The notes below the pieces were generated by a model. The model searched no databases, had not been told where the DNA came from, and was given only the letters and a program-made list of their open reading frames with translations. 64,000 nt of DNA from Fervidobacterium changbaicum (GTDB lineage Bacteria; Thermotogota; Thermotogae; Thermotogales; Fervidobacteriaceae), in assembly GCF_004117075.1 (NCBI RefSeq), contig NZ_CP026721.1:992001-1056000 (forward strand), given 5' to 3'. The position numbers were made by a program, and so were the translations under genes. Of the stretch, positions 44,532 through 52,067 are shown piece after piece. Each line of letters opens with the position of its first letter. Positions within the stretch are counted from its first letter, which is position 1.

Positions 44532-44556
44532 TTGGAAGAAAAACCACTTCTTCCAA
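44532..44556 (-). promoter_or_regulatory. Leader hairpin of the branched-chain operon, attenuator-like
   Basis: In the roughly 97-base leader TTGGAAGAA and TTCTTCCAA form a perfect nine-base stem, followed on the minus strand by AATTTTTC. It has the build of a weak intrinsic terminator 35 bases before the first start codon. Confidence 0.45.
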
Positions 44557-44600
44557 TATTGAACGTATGGAAAAGTAACAGACTTAACTTTTTTGTTTGT

Positions 44601-44630
44601 ATTTTAACACAAAGTACGGTTTTAAGTCAA
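44601..44630 (-). promoter_or_regulatory. Promoter of the branched-chain amino-acid transport operon
   Basis: On the minus strand TTGACT (44625-44630) and TAAAAT (44601-44606) are spaced by 18 bases. Together with the leader, the coaBC promoter and a short doubtful ORF, this accounts for most of the 397-base gap 44498-44894; the rest is AT-rich with nothing I recognise. Confidence 0.7.
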
Positions 44631-44683
44631 GCTAATTTTATTGCAATAATGCATAATGCTAAGAAATAAGATAAAATAAACTT

Positions 44684-44857
44684 ATGGACAACTTTTTCTA
44701 TGAAAAAGTATTATTTTTCAAGAAAATCAGAGATACGAAATCTAAAATAACAACGTTACTCTTGCAAAGTGAACTTCTTTATGCTTTATTTGAGAAAAAG
44801 TATCCTATGATAAAGAAGTCCTTTCCAGGTGGTATAATTGAAACAAGGGTGCTTTAA
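44684..44857 (+). CDS. Doubtful 57-residue ORF before coaBC
   Basis: An open frame ATG to TAA encodes a basic, Lys- and Leu-rich 57-residue peptide (MDNFFYEKVLFFKKIRDTKS at the start, FPGGIIETRVL at the end). There is no Shine-Dalgarno site. An extended -10 promoter for coaBC lies inside its 3' end. In many bacteria rpoZ (omega) precedes coaBC, but this peptide does not show the omega motifs. It is listed because it fills an otherwise empty stretch; it may be noise. Confidence 0.25.
   Translation: MDNFFYEKVLFFKKIRDTKSKITTLLLQSELLYALFEKKYPMIKKSFPGGIIETRVL
44830..44838 (+). promoter_or_regulatory. Extended -10 promoter for coaBC
   Basis: TGGTATAAT is a perfect extended -10 element, 56 bases before the coaBC ATG. 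The -35 position has no consensus, as is common with extended -10 promoters. Confidence 0.6.
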
Positions 44858-44894
44858 ATTCAAAAAAGAAAGTCGATCTAAGAGGTGAGCAGCG

Positions 44895-46070
44895 ATGAAT
44901 ATATTACTTGGTGTTTCGTCTGGTATAGCCATCTACAAAGCTGTAGACTTGGCGAGTAAGATAAGAAAAGAAGGATGGAATTTGAAAGTGATAATGACAG
45001 AGCATGCAACAAAACTCATAAGTCCCATCGTTTTTTCATCAGTTGGCAACTGTGAAGTTTTCACTGACACTTACGAAATCGAACAAGGTTGGATCATCCA
45101 TACGGAAGTTTCAAAGTGGGCAGATGTTTTACTTATCGCACCTGCAACAGCGAATACTATTGCAAAATTGGCACATGGGTTTGCCGATAATCTGTTAACA
45201 ACAACGGCGCTCGCATTTAACAAATCCAACAAAGTAGTTGTTCCAACAATGAACACACGAATGTATGAAAATCAGGTAACACTGGAGAACATTGAGAAAT
45301 TAAAAGAACATGGCTGGAAGGTGTTGGAACCAGAAGCTGGGCACCTTGCCTGTGGTGAAGTGGGGAAAGGTCGGTATCCCGAGAATGAGAAAATCATCGA
45401 ATTTGTAAAAATACTCTCCGAAGAAAAACCCCTCTCCGGTAAAAAGGTATTGATTACAGCAGGTCCTACAAGGGAAGCTATCGACCCTGTAAGGTACATC
45501 TCAAACCATTCAAGTGGTAAGATGGGGTACTCAATAGCAAAAGTAGCCAAAAGACTCGGAGCCGAAGTATGCCTAATATCTGGTCCTACTTGCTTGGAGG
45601 TTCCTTATTTTATTGATTCATATATTCGTGTCGAAAGTGCAAAAGATATGTTCGAAGCTGTTTTGGAAAAATACAGAGAATATGATATACTAATAATGTG
45701 CGCCGCTGTCGCAGACTACACACCCACCCAAAGCTCACAAGAAAAGATTAAGAAGACTCAGGACAAGCTGGTACTGGAACTTTCAAAGACACCAGACATA
45801 TTGGATTTCTTAGGTCATAACAAACAACCGGGGCAAATAGTTGTCGGATTCGCCGCTGAAACGCAGAACATCGTTGACAATGCGTATGAAAAACTTTTGA
45901 AAAAGGAAGCCGATGTTATTGTTGCAAATGATGCAAGAAGAGCCATGGGAAGTGATGAAAATCAAGTGTATTTAATTTTTAAAGATAAGCCTACGGTAGT
46001 GATCGAGGGCAAAAAAGAAGAAGTAGCAAAGGAGTTGTTGAAAAGGGTATGCGAGCTATTAGAGAAATGA
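44895..46070 (+). CDS. coaBC: Bifunctional phosphopantothenoylcysteine decarboxylase / phosphopantothenate-cysteine ligase
   Basis: CoaBC carries two steps of CoA synthesis: ligation of cysteine to phosphopantothenate (CoaB, C-terminal) and decarboxylation (CoaC, N-terminal flavoprotein). The 391-residue protein shows LLGVSSGIAIYKAVDLAS, the catalytic His in IIHTEVSKWADVLLIAPATANTIAK, PTMNTRMYENQ and HLACGEVGKGR for CoaC. For CoaB it has LITAGPTREAIDPVRYIS, NHSSGKMGYSIA and MCAAVADYTP. The length is normal. AGAGGTGAGCAG precedes the ATG. The next gene overlaps by four bases. Confidence 0.94.
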   Translation: MNILLGVSSGIAIYKAVDLASKIRKEGWNLKVIMTEHATKLISPIVFSSVGNCEVFTDTYEIEQGWIIHTEVSKWADVLLIAPATANTIAKLAHGFADNLLTTTALAFNKSNKVVVPTMNTRMYENQVTLENIEKLKEHGWKVLEPEAGHLACGEVGKGRYPENEKIIEFVKILSEEKPLSGKKVLITAGPTREAIDPVRYISNHSSGKMGYSIAKVAKRLGAEVCLISGPTCLEVPYFIDSYIRVESAKDMFEAVLEKYREYDILIMCAAVADYTPTQSSQEKIKKTQDKLVLELSKTPDILDFLGHNKQPGQIVVGFAAETQNIVDNAYEKLLKKEADVIVANDARRAMGSDENQVYLIFKDKPTVVIEGKKEEVAKELLKRVCELLEK

Positions 46071-47089
46071 AGTTGAGAAAGCCACAACGCCAAACATCTA
46101 AAAGTATTAAAGTTCTTGTGCTCGCTTTTATTGTCCTACTATCATTGATCTTCTCAGGTACAGCATTCAGTTTAGTAGTCGAAAAAGTTTACGTTGGTAT
46201 CAAGTACTCATTTAGAAATTATCGAACCAACGGTGACGTTATTTTCATTGATCCATTCAGTAGAAAAATGGCACTTTACGAGCTTTCAAGCAAGCAAATT
46301 CTTGGTTTTTATAACTACATCGGAAATTTTGTAATTGCTGTATACGATTTAAAAGATAGCTACATTGTTGTGGATCGCACAGGTCCGAATCTTTCCAGAA
46401 TGGCACTCAGCGGAGAATTGATTTCTAATGCAAAGTTTGATAGAAGGATACAAAGCAGCCTTTTCGATGGTGATAAAATATACGTGCTTCTTGAAGGAGG
46501 AACGGTCTACGCTTTTGATAAGAACCTGAACCAGATATTCAAAAAGTCATTTACTGGTTCTCCTGCTTATCTGTTTCTGTGGAGAGGGCAACTTTTAGCA
46601 ACCTACCTCTGGAATGATAACTACGATGTGGAATTTCTCGGAGAACAACCAGTGAAGACTGGATTGACAACCCCGTCTATTCTTGCAAATGATTTGCTTG
46701 TTGATACAAGGGGAGGAAAGGTCTACAACCTAGCAACTGGTAAAACAACAAAGCTCGCAGCGTACATATCAAGTGCTTATTACGACAAAGATACTGGGCA
46801 ATATTACATTTCATCAATGTCAAATTCGACTGTATACGTACTGAAAGACGATGCCGTAATGAACTCGTTCCAAGTACCTTATACACCAACGCAAGTTTCA
46901 AAGATAGGTAACTACATCGTGGTATTAAGTGCACCTTACAATAAGGTCATGGTAACAACAAATGGCAAGGATATTATGGTACTCGATACAGGTGACTATC
47001 CACTTGAGGTCTTCAAGATTGGGGCTTCAACAACATCGTTTGCTGTTTACTGTTCAGACAGCGGAGAAGTGTATTACTACTATTTCTAA
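46067..47089 (+). CDS. Exported or membrane-anchored beta-propeller-like protein, unknown
   Basis: About 340 residues follow ATG 46067, which shares ATGA with the coaBC stop (an upstream ATG at 46049 is also possible). The N-terminus is basic, then one hydrophobic helix (IKVLVLAFIVLLSLIFSGTA) serves as signal or anchor. The rest is beta-rich with repeated Gly-Asp/Asn turns and aromatic strand ends (DGDKIYVLLEGGTVYAFDKN, TRGGKVYNLATGK, NSTVYVLKDD), as in PQQ/WD-like propellers. No family is recognised. It may be an envelope scaffold; function unknown. Confidence 0.65.
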   Translation: MKLRKPQRQTSKSIKVLVLAFIVLLSLIFSGTAFSLVVEKVYVGIKYSFRNYRTNGDVIFIDPFSRKMALYELSSKQILGFYNYIGNFVIAVYDLKDSYIVVDRTGPNLSRMALSGELISNAKFDRRIQSSLFDGDKIYVLLEGGTVYAFDKNLNQIFKKSFTGSPAYLFLWRGQLLATYLWNDNYDVEFLGEQPVKTGLTTPSILANDLLVDTRGGKVYNLATGKTTKLAAYISSAYYDKDTGQYYISSMSNSTVYVLKDDAVMNSFQVPYTPTQVSKIGNYIVVLSAPYNKVMVTTNGKDIMVLDTGDYPLEVFKIGASTTSFAVYCSDSGEVYYYYF

Positions 47090-47136
47090 AAATTTACCAA
47101 CTCACAGTAAAGAAAACCAAAAGGGAGGTATAAAAA

Positions 47137-47742
47137 ATGAAGGCAGTGAGATGGGTTAACACATTCTTTCCAAAGGTAAAAAACACACAAACGATAGCAG
47201 AGGCACTTCATGAAATGAGGAAACACTCATGCGACTACTGTATAGTGATCGATGAAGATGGTAAATTTGACGGCTTGCTCCACAAGTCTGTAATTAAAGA
47301 AGTTGAAATGGAAGAAAAAGTGGGTCCGTACGTTGTATTCCCAGACTTTTACATAGTTGAAGACTCAACAATTGAAGAAGCCGCCATGATGCTGATCGAG
47401 AACAAAGAAACAATACTACCCGTTGTGAATTCAAACAGTGAAGTAATAGGAGTACTAACCATTCAAGAAGTCCTCGAGGCAATGACCGAAATGGCAGCAA
47501 TGGATGAGCATGGTATAAGAATCAACCTCACACTACCAGACAAACCTGGTGAGCTTAAGAAGGTCATCGACGTGCTTGCAAATAACAAGATTAACATTCT
47601 GTCGATTTTGACAATCAAAGATGGTGAATCAAGGCTGGTCTCGATAAAAGTTGATAGCAAGGATGCGGAAAGCGTTGCAGGTATTCTTGAGATTTACGAA
47701 ATTGCATACGAATCCATAGTGGAGGAAGAAGGTTTCTTCTGA
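47137..47742 (+). CDS. CBS-pair and ACT domain protein
   Basis: The 201-residue cytoplasmic protein has two CBS motifs (residues about 5-60: ALHEMRKHSCDYCIVIDEDGKFDGLL; about 65-120: EEAAMMLIENKETILPVVNSNSEVIGVLT) followed by an ACT domain (about 128-195: RINLTLPDKPGELKKVIDVLANNKINIL). CBS pairs bind adenosyl nucleotides and ACT domains bind amino acids, so this looks like a stand-alone sensor of energy and amino-acid state, resembling AcuB. The partner is unknown. AGGGAGG precedes the ATG. It lies nine bases before scpA. Confidence 0.88.
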   Translation: MKAVRWVNTFFPKVKNTQTIAEALHEMRKHSCDYCIVIDEDGKFDGLLHKSVIKEVEMEEKVGPYVVFPDFYIVEDSTIEEAAMMLIENKETILPVVNSNSEVIGVLTIQEVLEAMTEMAAMDEHGIRINLTLPDKPGELKKVIDVLANNKINILSILTIKDGESRLVSIKVDSKDAESVAGILEIYEIAYESIVEEEGFF

Positions 47743-47751
47743 TAATCGAAC

Positions 47752-48438
47752 ATGGAGCTACTTTTTAAACTTGAGCAACTCGAGTTTGAAGGACCGCTTG
47801 ATTTACTCCTTTATCTAGTGCAAAAGAAAAAAATAGACATCCGTCAGTTGTCGATATCACAACTGGCGGATGAGTTTTTGTATTATGTCAACCAGATGGA
47901 GGAACTCAACCTCAACGTTACATCCGAATTCATCGCGACAGCTGCTTATCTTCTCGAACTGAAATCGAAAAGCTTGTTACCAATGAGTGAGAAAGAAAAG
48001 AAAGAGTATGAATACAAAAGAGAGTTGCTCATAAGACGCATCGAAGAATATGCAAGGCTCAAAGAGCTTACCGAAGAGATTATGACCAAAAGCTCTGCAG
48101 ATCAATACCCTGTTAAGGTACCGTATTCGTTCCCAAAAGTTGATGAGAAGAAATTGGTCAAAATCGTCAAAGCCGCACTCCAAGAAGTCGAAGTTAAGCA
48201 GAAAGTGTATATCATAAAGAAGGAAAACTATTCATTGGAACGTATCATGGAAGAAATCGAGGAAAAATACGATGTCGTTAATTTATTGGAAATCCTTAGG
48301 GACAGCTCGTCCAAATACGAAATCATCGTGAAGTTCTTAGCTGTTCTGGAATTAATCAGATTCGAAAGATACATAATAGACGATGACCTTGTTTTGAGAA
48401 AAGTGGTGAGGCCAGATGTCTCGGGCATTCGAGCGTGA
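47752..48438 (+). CDS. scpA: Chromosome segregation and condensation protein ScpA
   Basis: ScpA is the kleisin that bridges the SMC ATPase heads. The 228-residue protein opens with FEGPLDLLLYLVQKKKIDI and SQLADEFLYYVNQM, then AAYLLELKSKSLLP, all typical; the C-terminal winged helix contains SKYEIIVKFLAVLELIRF. An inverted repeat with T-run lies inside codons 30-42 (47838-47879). Its 3' end overlaps scpB by 23 bases, as in most ScpAB operons. Confidence 0.93.
   Translation: MELLFKLEQLEFEGPLDLLLYLVQKKKIDIRQLSISQLADEFLYYVNQMEELNLNVTSEFIATAAYLLELKSKSLLPMSEKEKKEYEYKRELLIRRIEEYARLKELTEEIMTKSSADQYPVKVPYSFPKVDEKKLVKIVKAALQEVEVKQKVYIIKKENYSLERIMEEIEEKYDVVNLLEILRDSSSKYEIIVKFLAVLELIRFERYIIDDDLVLRKVVRPDVSGIRA
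47838..47879 (+). promoter_or_regulatory. Terminator-like hairpin inside scpA
   Basis: CATCCGTCAGTTGT pairs with ACAACTGGCGGATG (one G-U pair) around CGATATC, followed by AGTTTTTG. It lies about 90 bases into the scpA coding region on the sense strand. Confidence 0.5.
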
Positions 48439-49129
48439 ATTAAGTGATTTAGTGGATGAATCCACAAAAACCTTGCAACCTGATAAGATATCGCTTGTTG
48501 AAGCTATTATCTTTGCTTCAAGAGGCGTATCTAAAGCGACTCTCGCCGAATTAACTGACATCCCCGACGAGGAACTTGATAAAATCATCACTTATCTTAA
48601 GAAAAAGTACGATTCAGACGAACATGGCATCGAACTAAAACAGATAGAAGATTATTATCGATTCTACACGAAATCGAAGTTTGCCGATGTAGTGTCAAAA
48701 GTAGCCAAACGAAGAAATCTTGGTAGCCTGTCACCCGCTCAACTTGAGATTGCGGTATTCCTAGCCGTTCGAAGACAAGCAACCAAACTTGAGATCGATA
48801 GCATGCGTGGTAAAGATTCCTCCAACTTGATAAAACAGCTACTCGTCTCCGGAGTTATCAAAAGAAGAAAACTCGGTCGAACGTTTGTTTATAGCCTAAC
48901 AGATACATTCAAAGATGAAAGCATGATCGAAGAGTTGGTAAGACAAGCCGGCGGAGCTTCATTTGAAAGCATAGGCAAAATGCTCTTTGAAACCCCCGAA
49001 ACCATACAATCACAAGATACGCAACAAATCCAGCAAGATACTTCTAACAGTGATGAATCAAAAGATTTTCACAGCGATGCATTTGAGGTCATCCGAAAAG
49101 AAGAAATAGAAATCCCTCCTGAAGAATAA
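48416..49129 (+). CDS. scpB: Chromosome segregation and condensation protein ScpB
   Basis: ScpB dimers bind the middle of ScpA in the SMC-ScpAB condensin. The 237-residue protein contains two winged helices: SLVEAIIFASRGVSKATLAELT and LSPAQLEIAVFLAVRRQATKLEIDSMRG, then SNLIKQLLVSGVIKRRKLG and FVYSLTDTF. The first 25 residues and an acidic, Gln/Ser-rich C-terminal tail of about 50 residues go beyond the usual core. The start is inside scpA. Confidence 0.9.
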   Translation: MSRAFERELSDLVDESTKTLQPDKISLVEAIIFASRGVSKATLAELTDIPDEELDKIITYLKKKYDSDEHGIELKQIEDYYRFYTKSKFADVVSKVAKRRNLGSLSPAQLEIAVFLAVRRQATKLEIDSMRGKDSSNLIKQLLVSGVIKRRKLGRTFVYSLTDTFKDESMIEELVRQAGGASFESIGKMLFETPETIQSQDTQQIQQDTSNSDESKDFHSDAFEVIRKEEIEIPPEE

Positions 49130-49156
49130 AATACGTGCTAAAAGAAGGTGGAAATT

Positions 49157-50197
49157 TTGACAGTCCGCGAAGCAAAGTATCTATCAAAGAAAATAATGGA
49201 GGCAGGGGAAATCCCCCTGTTGATTGGTCATTTTGGCGTGGGAAAGACCGATATAGCACGGGAAATCGCTCAAGAAACACAAAGAAAACTAATCATACTC
49301 GTTCTTTCACAAATGGAGCCGGGCGATTTGATTGGTCTGCCTGCAAGGGATGAGAACAAGACAAGATTTCTGGCTCCAGACTGGTGGCCAGAGGATGGGA
49401 ACACCATAATCCTTTTGGATGAGATAAACCGTGCACATAGAAGCATCAGAAACGCCATTATGCAACTTCTTGTTGACAAAAGAATTCACAACCACATCCT
49501 CCCGGATGGCACATGGATAATGGCTTCCATGAATCCACCAGACGAAAACTACGACCAAGTCGAGCTCATTACAGACCCAGCATTTCTGAGCAGGTTCTTC
49601 ATTCTTGAAATCCATCCTGATCCAAATGAATGGGTCGAATGGGCGAAGAGAAACCACATAGAAGAGGAAGTAATAGACTTCATATCGAAATATCCGGAAT
49701 TTCTTTCCGTTCACGAAACTGTATCACTCAAAGCGTCTATTAAGCCCAGTCCAAGAAGCTGGCACAAACTGAGCAGAGTGCTATCGCTTATGTCTGAAGA
49801 CGACAAAAAAGAATATCTCTACATCCTTGCAAGCGGTATCGTGGGACCAGAAGCAGCAAAGGTGTTCATTGACAAAACCATTACAGGCCAACTCAACACT
49901 CCATCGGAGATACTCATAGAAGGTAAGATTCCAGAATCTTTAGACATCCACCAAGCAAACGGCCTACTAATTCGCTTGGTGGATTACCTGACAACAGTCG
50001 ATGATAAGGAATTGGAGAAACTCTCAAACAATGTGGACACTATCGCTCTGAACCTTATAAGACTCTCCAACGTCGTACCAAAAGATTCGTTCGAGGCATT
50101 CATTAGAATGTTGGTTAACCTATCGAATTTGCCAGGACTGAAAGGCGAGTTCTCTGATAAACTGCTTAGAAAGTTAGTCTCACAATCGAACAACTGA
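49157..50197 (+). CDS. MoxR-type AAA+ ATPase
   Basis: The 346-residue AAA+ protein starts at TTG 49157 (after AAGGTGG). It has Walker A LIGHFGVGKTDIA, Walker B TIILLDEINRA, sensor 1 MASMNPPDENYDQVE and FLSRFFILEIHP with the Arg finger region. The C-terminal half is helical. MoxR ATPases usually act with a von Willebrand A-domain protein to mature metal enzymes or complexes; here no VWA gene is adjacent, downstream there is only a His-rich DUF1292 gene. The client is unknown. Confidence 0.85.
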   Translation: MTVREAKYLSKKIMEAGEIPLLIGHFGVGKTDIAREIAQETQRKLIILVLSQMEPGDLIGLPARDENKTRFLAPDWWPEDGNTIILLDEINRAHRSIRNAIMQLLVDKRIHNHILPDGTWIMASMNPPDENYDQVELITDPAFLSRFFILEIHPDPNEWVEWAKRNHIEEEVIDFISKYPEFLSVHETVSLKASIKPSPRSWHKLSRVLSLMSEDDKKEYLYILASGIVGPEAAKVFIDKTITGQLNTPSEILIEGKIPESLDIHQANGLLIRLVDYLTTVDDKELEKLSNNVDTIALNLIRLSNVVPKDSFEAFIRMLVNLSNLPGLKGEFSDKLLRKLVSQSNN

Positions 50198-50282
50198 AAA
50201 CTATAGACCACAAAAGCGCAGTGTGTATTAAGACAAACAAAACGTAATGTTAACTCAAACTTAAATAAAAAAATTCATTCTG

Positions 50283-50291
50283 TGGTATCAT
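50283..50291 (+). promoter_or_regulatory. Possible extended -10 promoter for the His-rich DUF1292 gene
   Basis: TGGTATCAT lies 42 bases before the ATG at 50334, and an AAGGAAGGAG site follows it. No clear -35 is seen. Confidence 0.4.
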
Positions 50292-50333
50292 ATGAACGTG
50301 TATTTTCATCTTTTTAAGGAAGGAGAGATTAAC

Positions 50334-50720
50334 ATGTTTGATCACGAACACCATCACCACCATCATCACGATCACGATCATGATCACGAACACGATCATG
50401 ACCACATTGACGCATTCACTCTTATGGACGAGGAAGGTAACGAACATCACTTTGTTCTTTTAGGAGAAGTTGAAAACAAAGGAAAGACATACTGGGTATG
50501 TGAAGAAATCTTCGTAGAAAATGATGAGGTTTCCGAATTTGGAGATACATACCTTTTCATCAAAACAGAAGATGATGAAGGTAACGTCTTCCTCGACTCA
50601 ATACAGAGTGAAGAAGAATTCAACGAAGTTGCAAAGCTTTGGGAAGACATGATGGGTGGAGAGGACTTCTTCATCGATTTAGATGAAGAAGACGAAGAAA
50701 ACGAAGAAGACGAGCAGTAA
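50334..50720 (+). CDS. DUF1292-family protein with N-terminal His/Asp-rich metal-binding segment
   Basis: The 128-residue acidic protein starts at ATG 50334 (AAGGAGAG upstream). Residues 4-24 contain 14 His alternating with Asp and Glu, a likely Ni/Zn/Co binding or storage tract. Residues 27-100 match DUF1292 (MDEEGNEHHFVLLGEVENKG, YWVCEEIFVE, YLFIKTEDDEGNVFLDSI). The C-terminus is nearly all Asp and Glu. It is cytoplasmic, with no signal peptide. The function of DUF1292 is unknown; the His-rich head is an addition most family members lack. A consensus tRNA promoter follows right after the stop. Confidence 0.8.
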   Translation: MFDHEHHHHHHHDHDHDHEHDHDHIDAFTLMDEEGNEHHFVLLGEVENKGKTYWVCEEIFVENDEVSEFGDTYLFIKTEDDEGNVFLDSIQSEEEFNEVAKLWEDMMGGEDFFIDLDEEDEENEEDEQ

Positions 50721-50746
50721 GTTTTTTCAATCTCATCTTCACAGTC

Positions 50747-50775
50747 TTGACCAACCTCTGAAGATTTGGTAAAAT
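50747..50775 (+). promoter_or_regulatory. Promoter of tRNA-Thr
   Basis: TTGACC (50747-50752), 17 bases, TAAAAT (50770-50775) with an extended TGG before it. The start would be near 50782, 27 bases before the mature tRNA. Confidence 0.8.
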
Positions 50776-50808
50776 AGACTTCGGTCAAAAATCCAAAATT
50801 CAGCTGGT

Positions 50809-50885
50809 GCAGGCGTAGCTTCAAGCGGTGGAGCGCCTCCTTGGTAAGGAGGAGGGTGTGGGTTCGAGTCCCACCGCCTGCTCCA
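50809..50885 (+). tRNA. tRNA-Thr (anticodon GGT)
   Basis: The 77-base cloverleaf has CCA encoded. The acceptor stem is GCAGGCG/CGCCTGC, the D stem GCTT/GAGC, the anticodon stem CCTCC/GGAGG with loop TTGGTAA (anticodon GGT at 50843-50845), and the T arm GTGGG-TTCGAGT-CCCAC. Discriminator base T, then CCA at 50883-50885. It has its own promoter and terminator, so it is a single-gene unit. Confidence 0.97.
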
Positions 50886-50903
50886 AAAGTGAGAAAAATT
50901 GCG

Positions 50904-50941
50904 AAAGAGGGTACAAAAGTGAAACGTACCCTCTTTTGTTT
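50904..50941 (+). terminator. Terminator of tRNA-Thr
   Basis: AAAGAGGGTAC and GTACCCTCTTT form an 11-base perfect stem, followed by TGTTTTT, 18 bases after the CCA end. Confidence 0.9.
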
Positions 50942-50994
50942 TTATATCCCTCGAAAAAACACTTGTAACCAAATCATTTAGGCTATCAGTGTTG

Positions 50995-51023
50995 TTTAAA
51001 CGCCACAAAACACGTAGTATAAT
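50995..51023 (+). promoter_or_regulatory. Promoter of the PiT-transporter gene
   Basis: TTTAAA (50995-51000), 17 bases, TATAAT (51018-51023), 64 bases before the ATG. Confidence 0.5.
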
Positions 51024-51086
51024 AGTCTTCCATAACCATTTACATAAGCAAGAAACGAGCAATCTAAGAGGGGGCAGTTATAAACA

Positions 51087-52028
51087 ATGAACGTACTCGA
51101 TGTTCTATTATTTTTACCTTCAATATTTCTTGGAATAATAATGGGTGGAAATGATGCAGGAAATACATTAGGAGTCACTATTGGAAATGGTGTGTTCAAA
51201 GCAAAAAAGGCAATAACAATTGCCGCTATTGTGGTGATCATAGGGGCTTTTCTTGGGGGTAAACCCGGTCTTAAGTTAGCCTCCGGAATAGTTAAGGTTG
51301 ACTTAGCAGGGATGGTTATAATTAATCTGTCTGCAGCAGTTGTGACACTTTTCTTTCTAAGGAAAGGCCTTCCCATCTCTATGACGCAAGCAATCATTGG
51401 AGCAAACGTCGGCGTTGGTATCCTGCTCAAGAATATCAATACCCAGATTTTGTTGTACATAGTTTTAGGATGGTTCTCAACTCCCGTTGTGGCATTTATT
51501 CTTGGATTCACCCTTCAGAAAGTTTTATCGACTATGTTTAGAGGCATACGTAATTTGCAAGTTAGGTTCTACATTCTGAGGGTTTTCTTGTGGTTTTTTA
51601 CAATTTACGGAGCATACTCAATGGGTGCAAACGATGTTGGAAAAATTACTGGAATACTCTACCAGAGAGGTTATAATTCTTATCTGCTCTTGTTCATAGG
51701 TGGATTGTCGTTAAGTGCTGGGATAGTTTTGTTAAGTAAAAAGACAATCTACACGCTCGGACGAGAATTGATTGCACTTGACGATTTCACAGCCATGATG
51801 ACTGTAGCAACTCAAGCCTTAACTATTTGGCTTTATTCACTTGTTGGACTCCCAGTTTCACCGGCTCATGCGATAATTGGCAGTTTGGTTGGCGTTGGCT
51901 ATTCAAAAGGTACAAGACTACAAAATCCGAAGGTATTTCAGAAGATACTCTTCTCATGGATAGAAGCCCCACTATACGGTGGAATATTCTCCGCTTTGAT
52001 GTATTCAATATACAAACTTTTGTGGTAG
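51087..52028 (+). CDS. PiT-family inorganic phosphate/sulfate permease
   Basis: The 313-residue membrane protein has about nine or ten helices and the two inverted PiT signatures: GIIMGGNDAGNTLGV near the N-terminus and YSMGANDVGKITG in the middle. The C-terminal GLPVSPAHAIIGSLVGVGYSKG completes the repeat. PiT carriers import phosphate (or sulfate) with H+ or Na+. It is shorter than E. coli PitA, lacking a large central loop, as in archaeal and thermophile members. GAGGGGG precedes the ATG. apt follows after 39 bases. The ion is not certain. Confidence 0.88.
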   Translation: MNVLDVLLFLPSIFLGIIMGGNDAGNTLGVTIGNGVFKAKKAITIAAIVVIIGAFLGGKPGLKLASGIVKVDLAGMVIINLSAAVVTLFFLRKGLPISMTQAIIGANVGVGILLKNINTQILLYIVLGWFSTPVVAFILGFTLQKVLSTMFRGIRNLQVRFYILRVFLWFFTIYGAYSMGANDVGKITGILYQRGYNSYLLLFIGGLSLSAGIVLLSKKTIYTLGRELIALDDFTAMMTVATQALTIWLYSLVGLPVSPAHAIIGSLVGVGYSKGTRLQNPKVFQKILFSWIEAPLYGGIFSALMYSIYKLLW

Positions 52029-52067
52029 AATATATACGTGAAAATAGAAAGCAAGACGGAGGTGTAT

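Noticed and set aside
44684-44857. Identification of the short ORF before coaBC as rpoZ (omega)
   Set aside because: Position fits, but the omega motifs (SKYALV, AAKRAR) are absent and there is no ribosome site.
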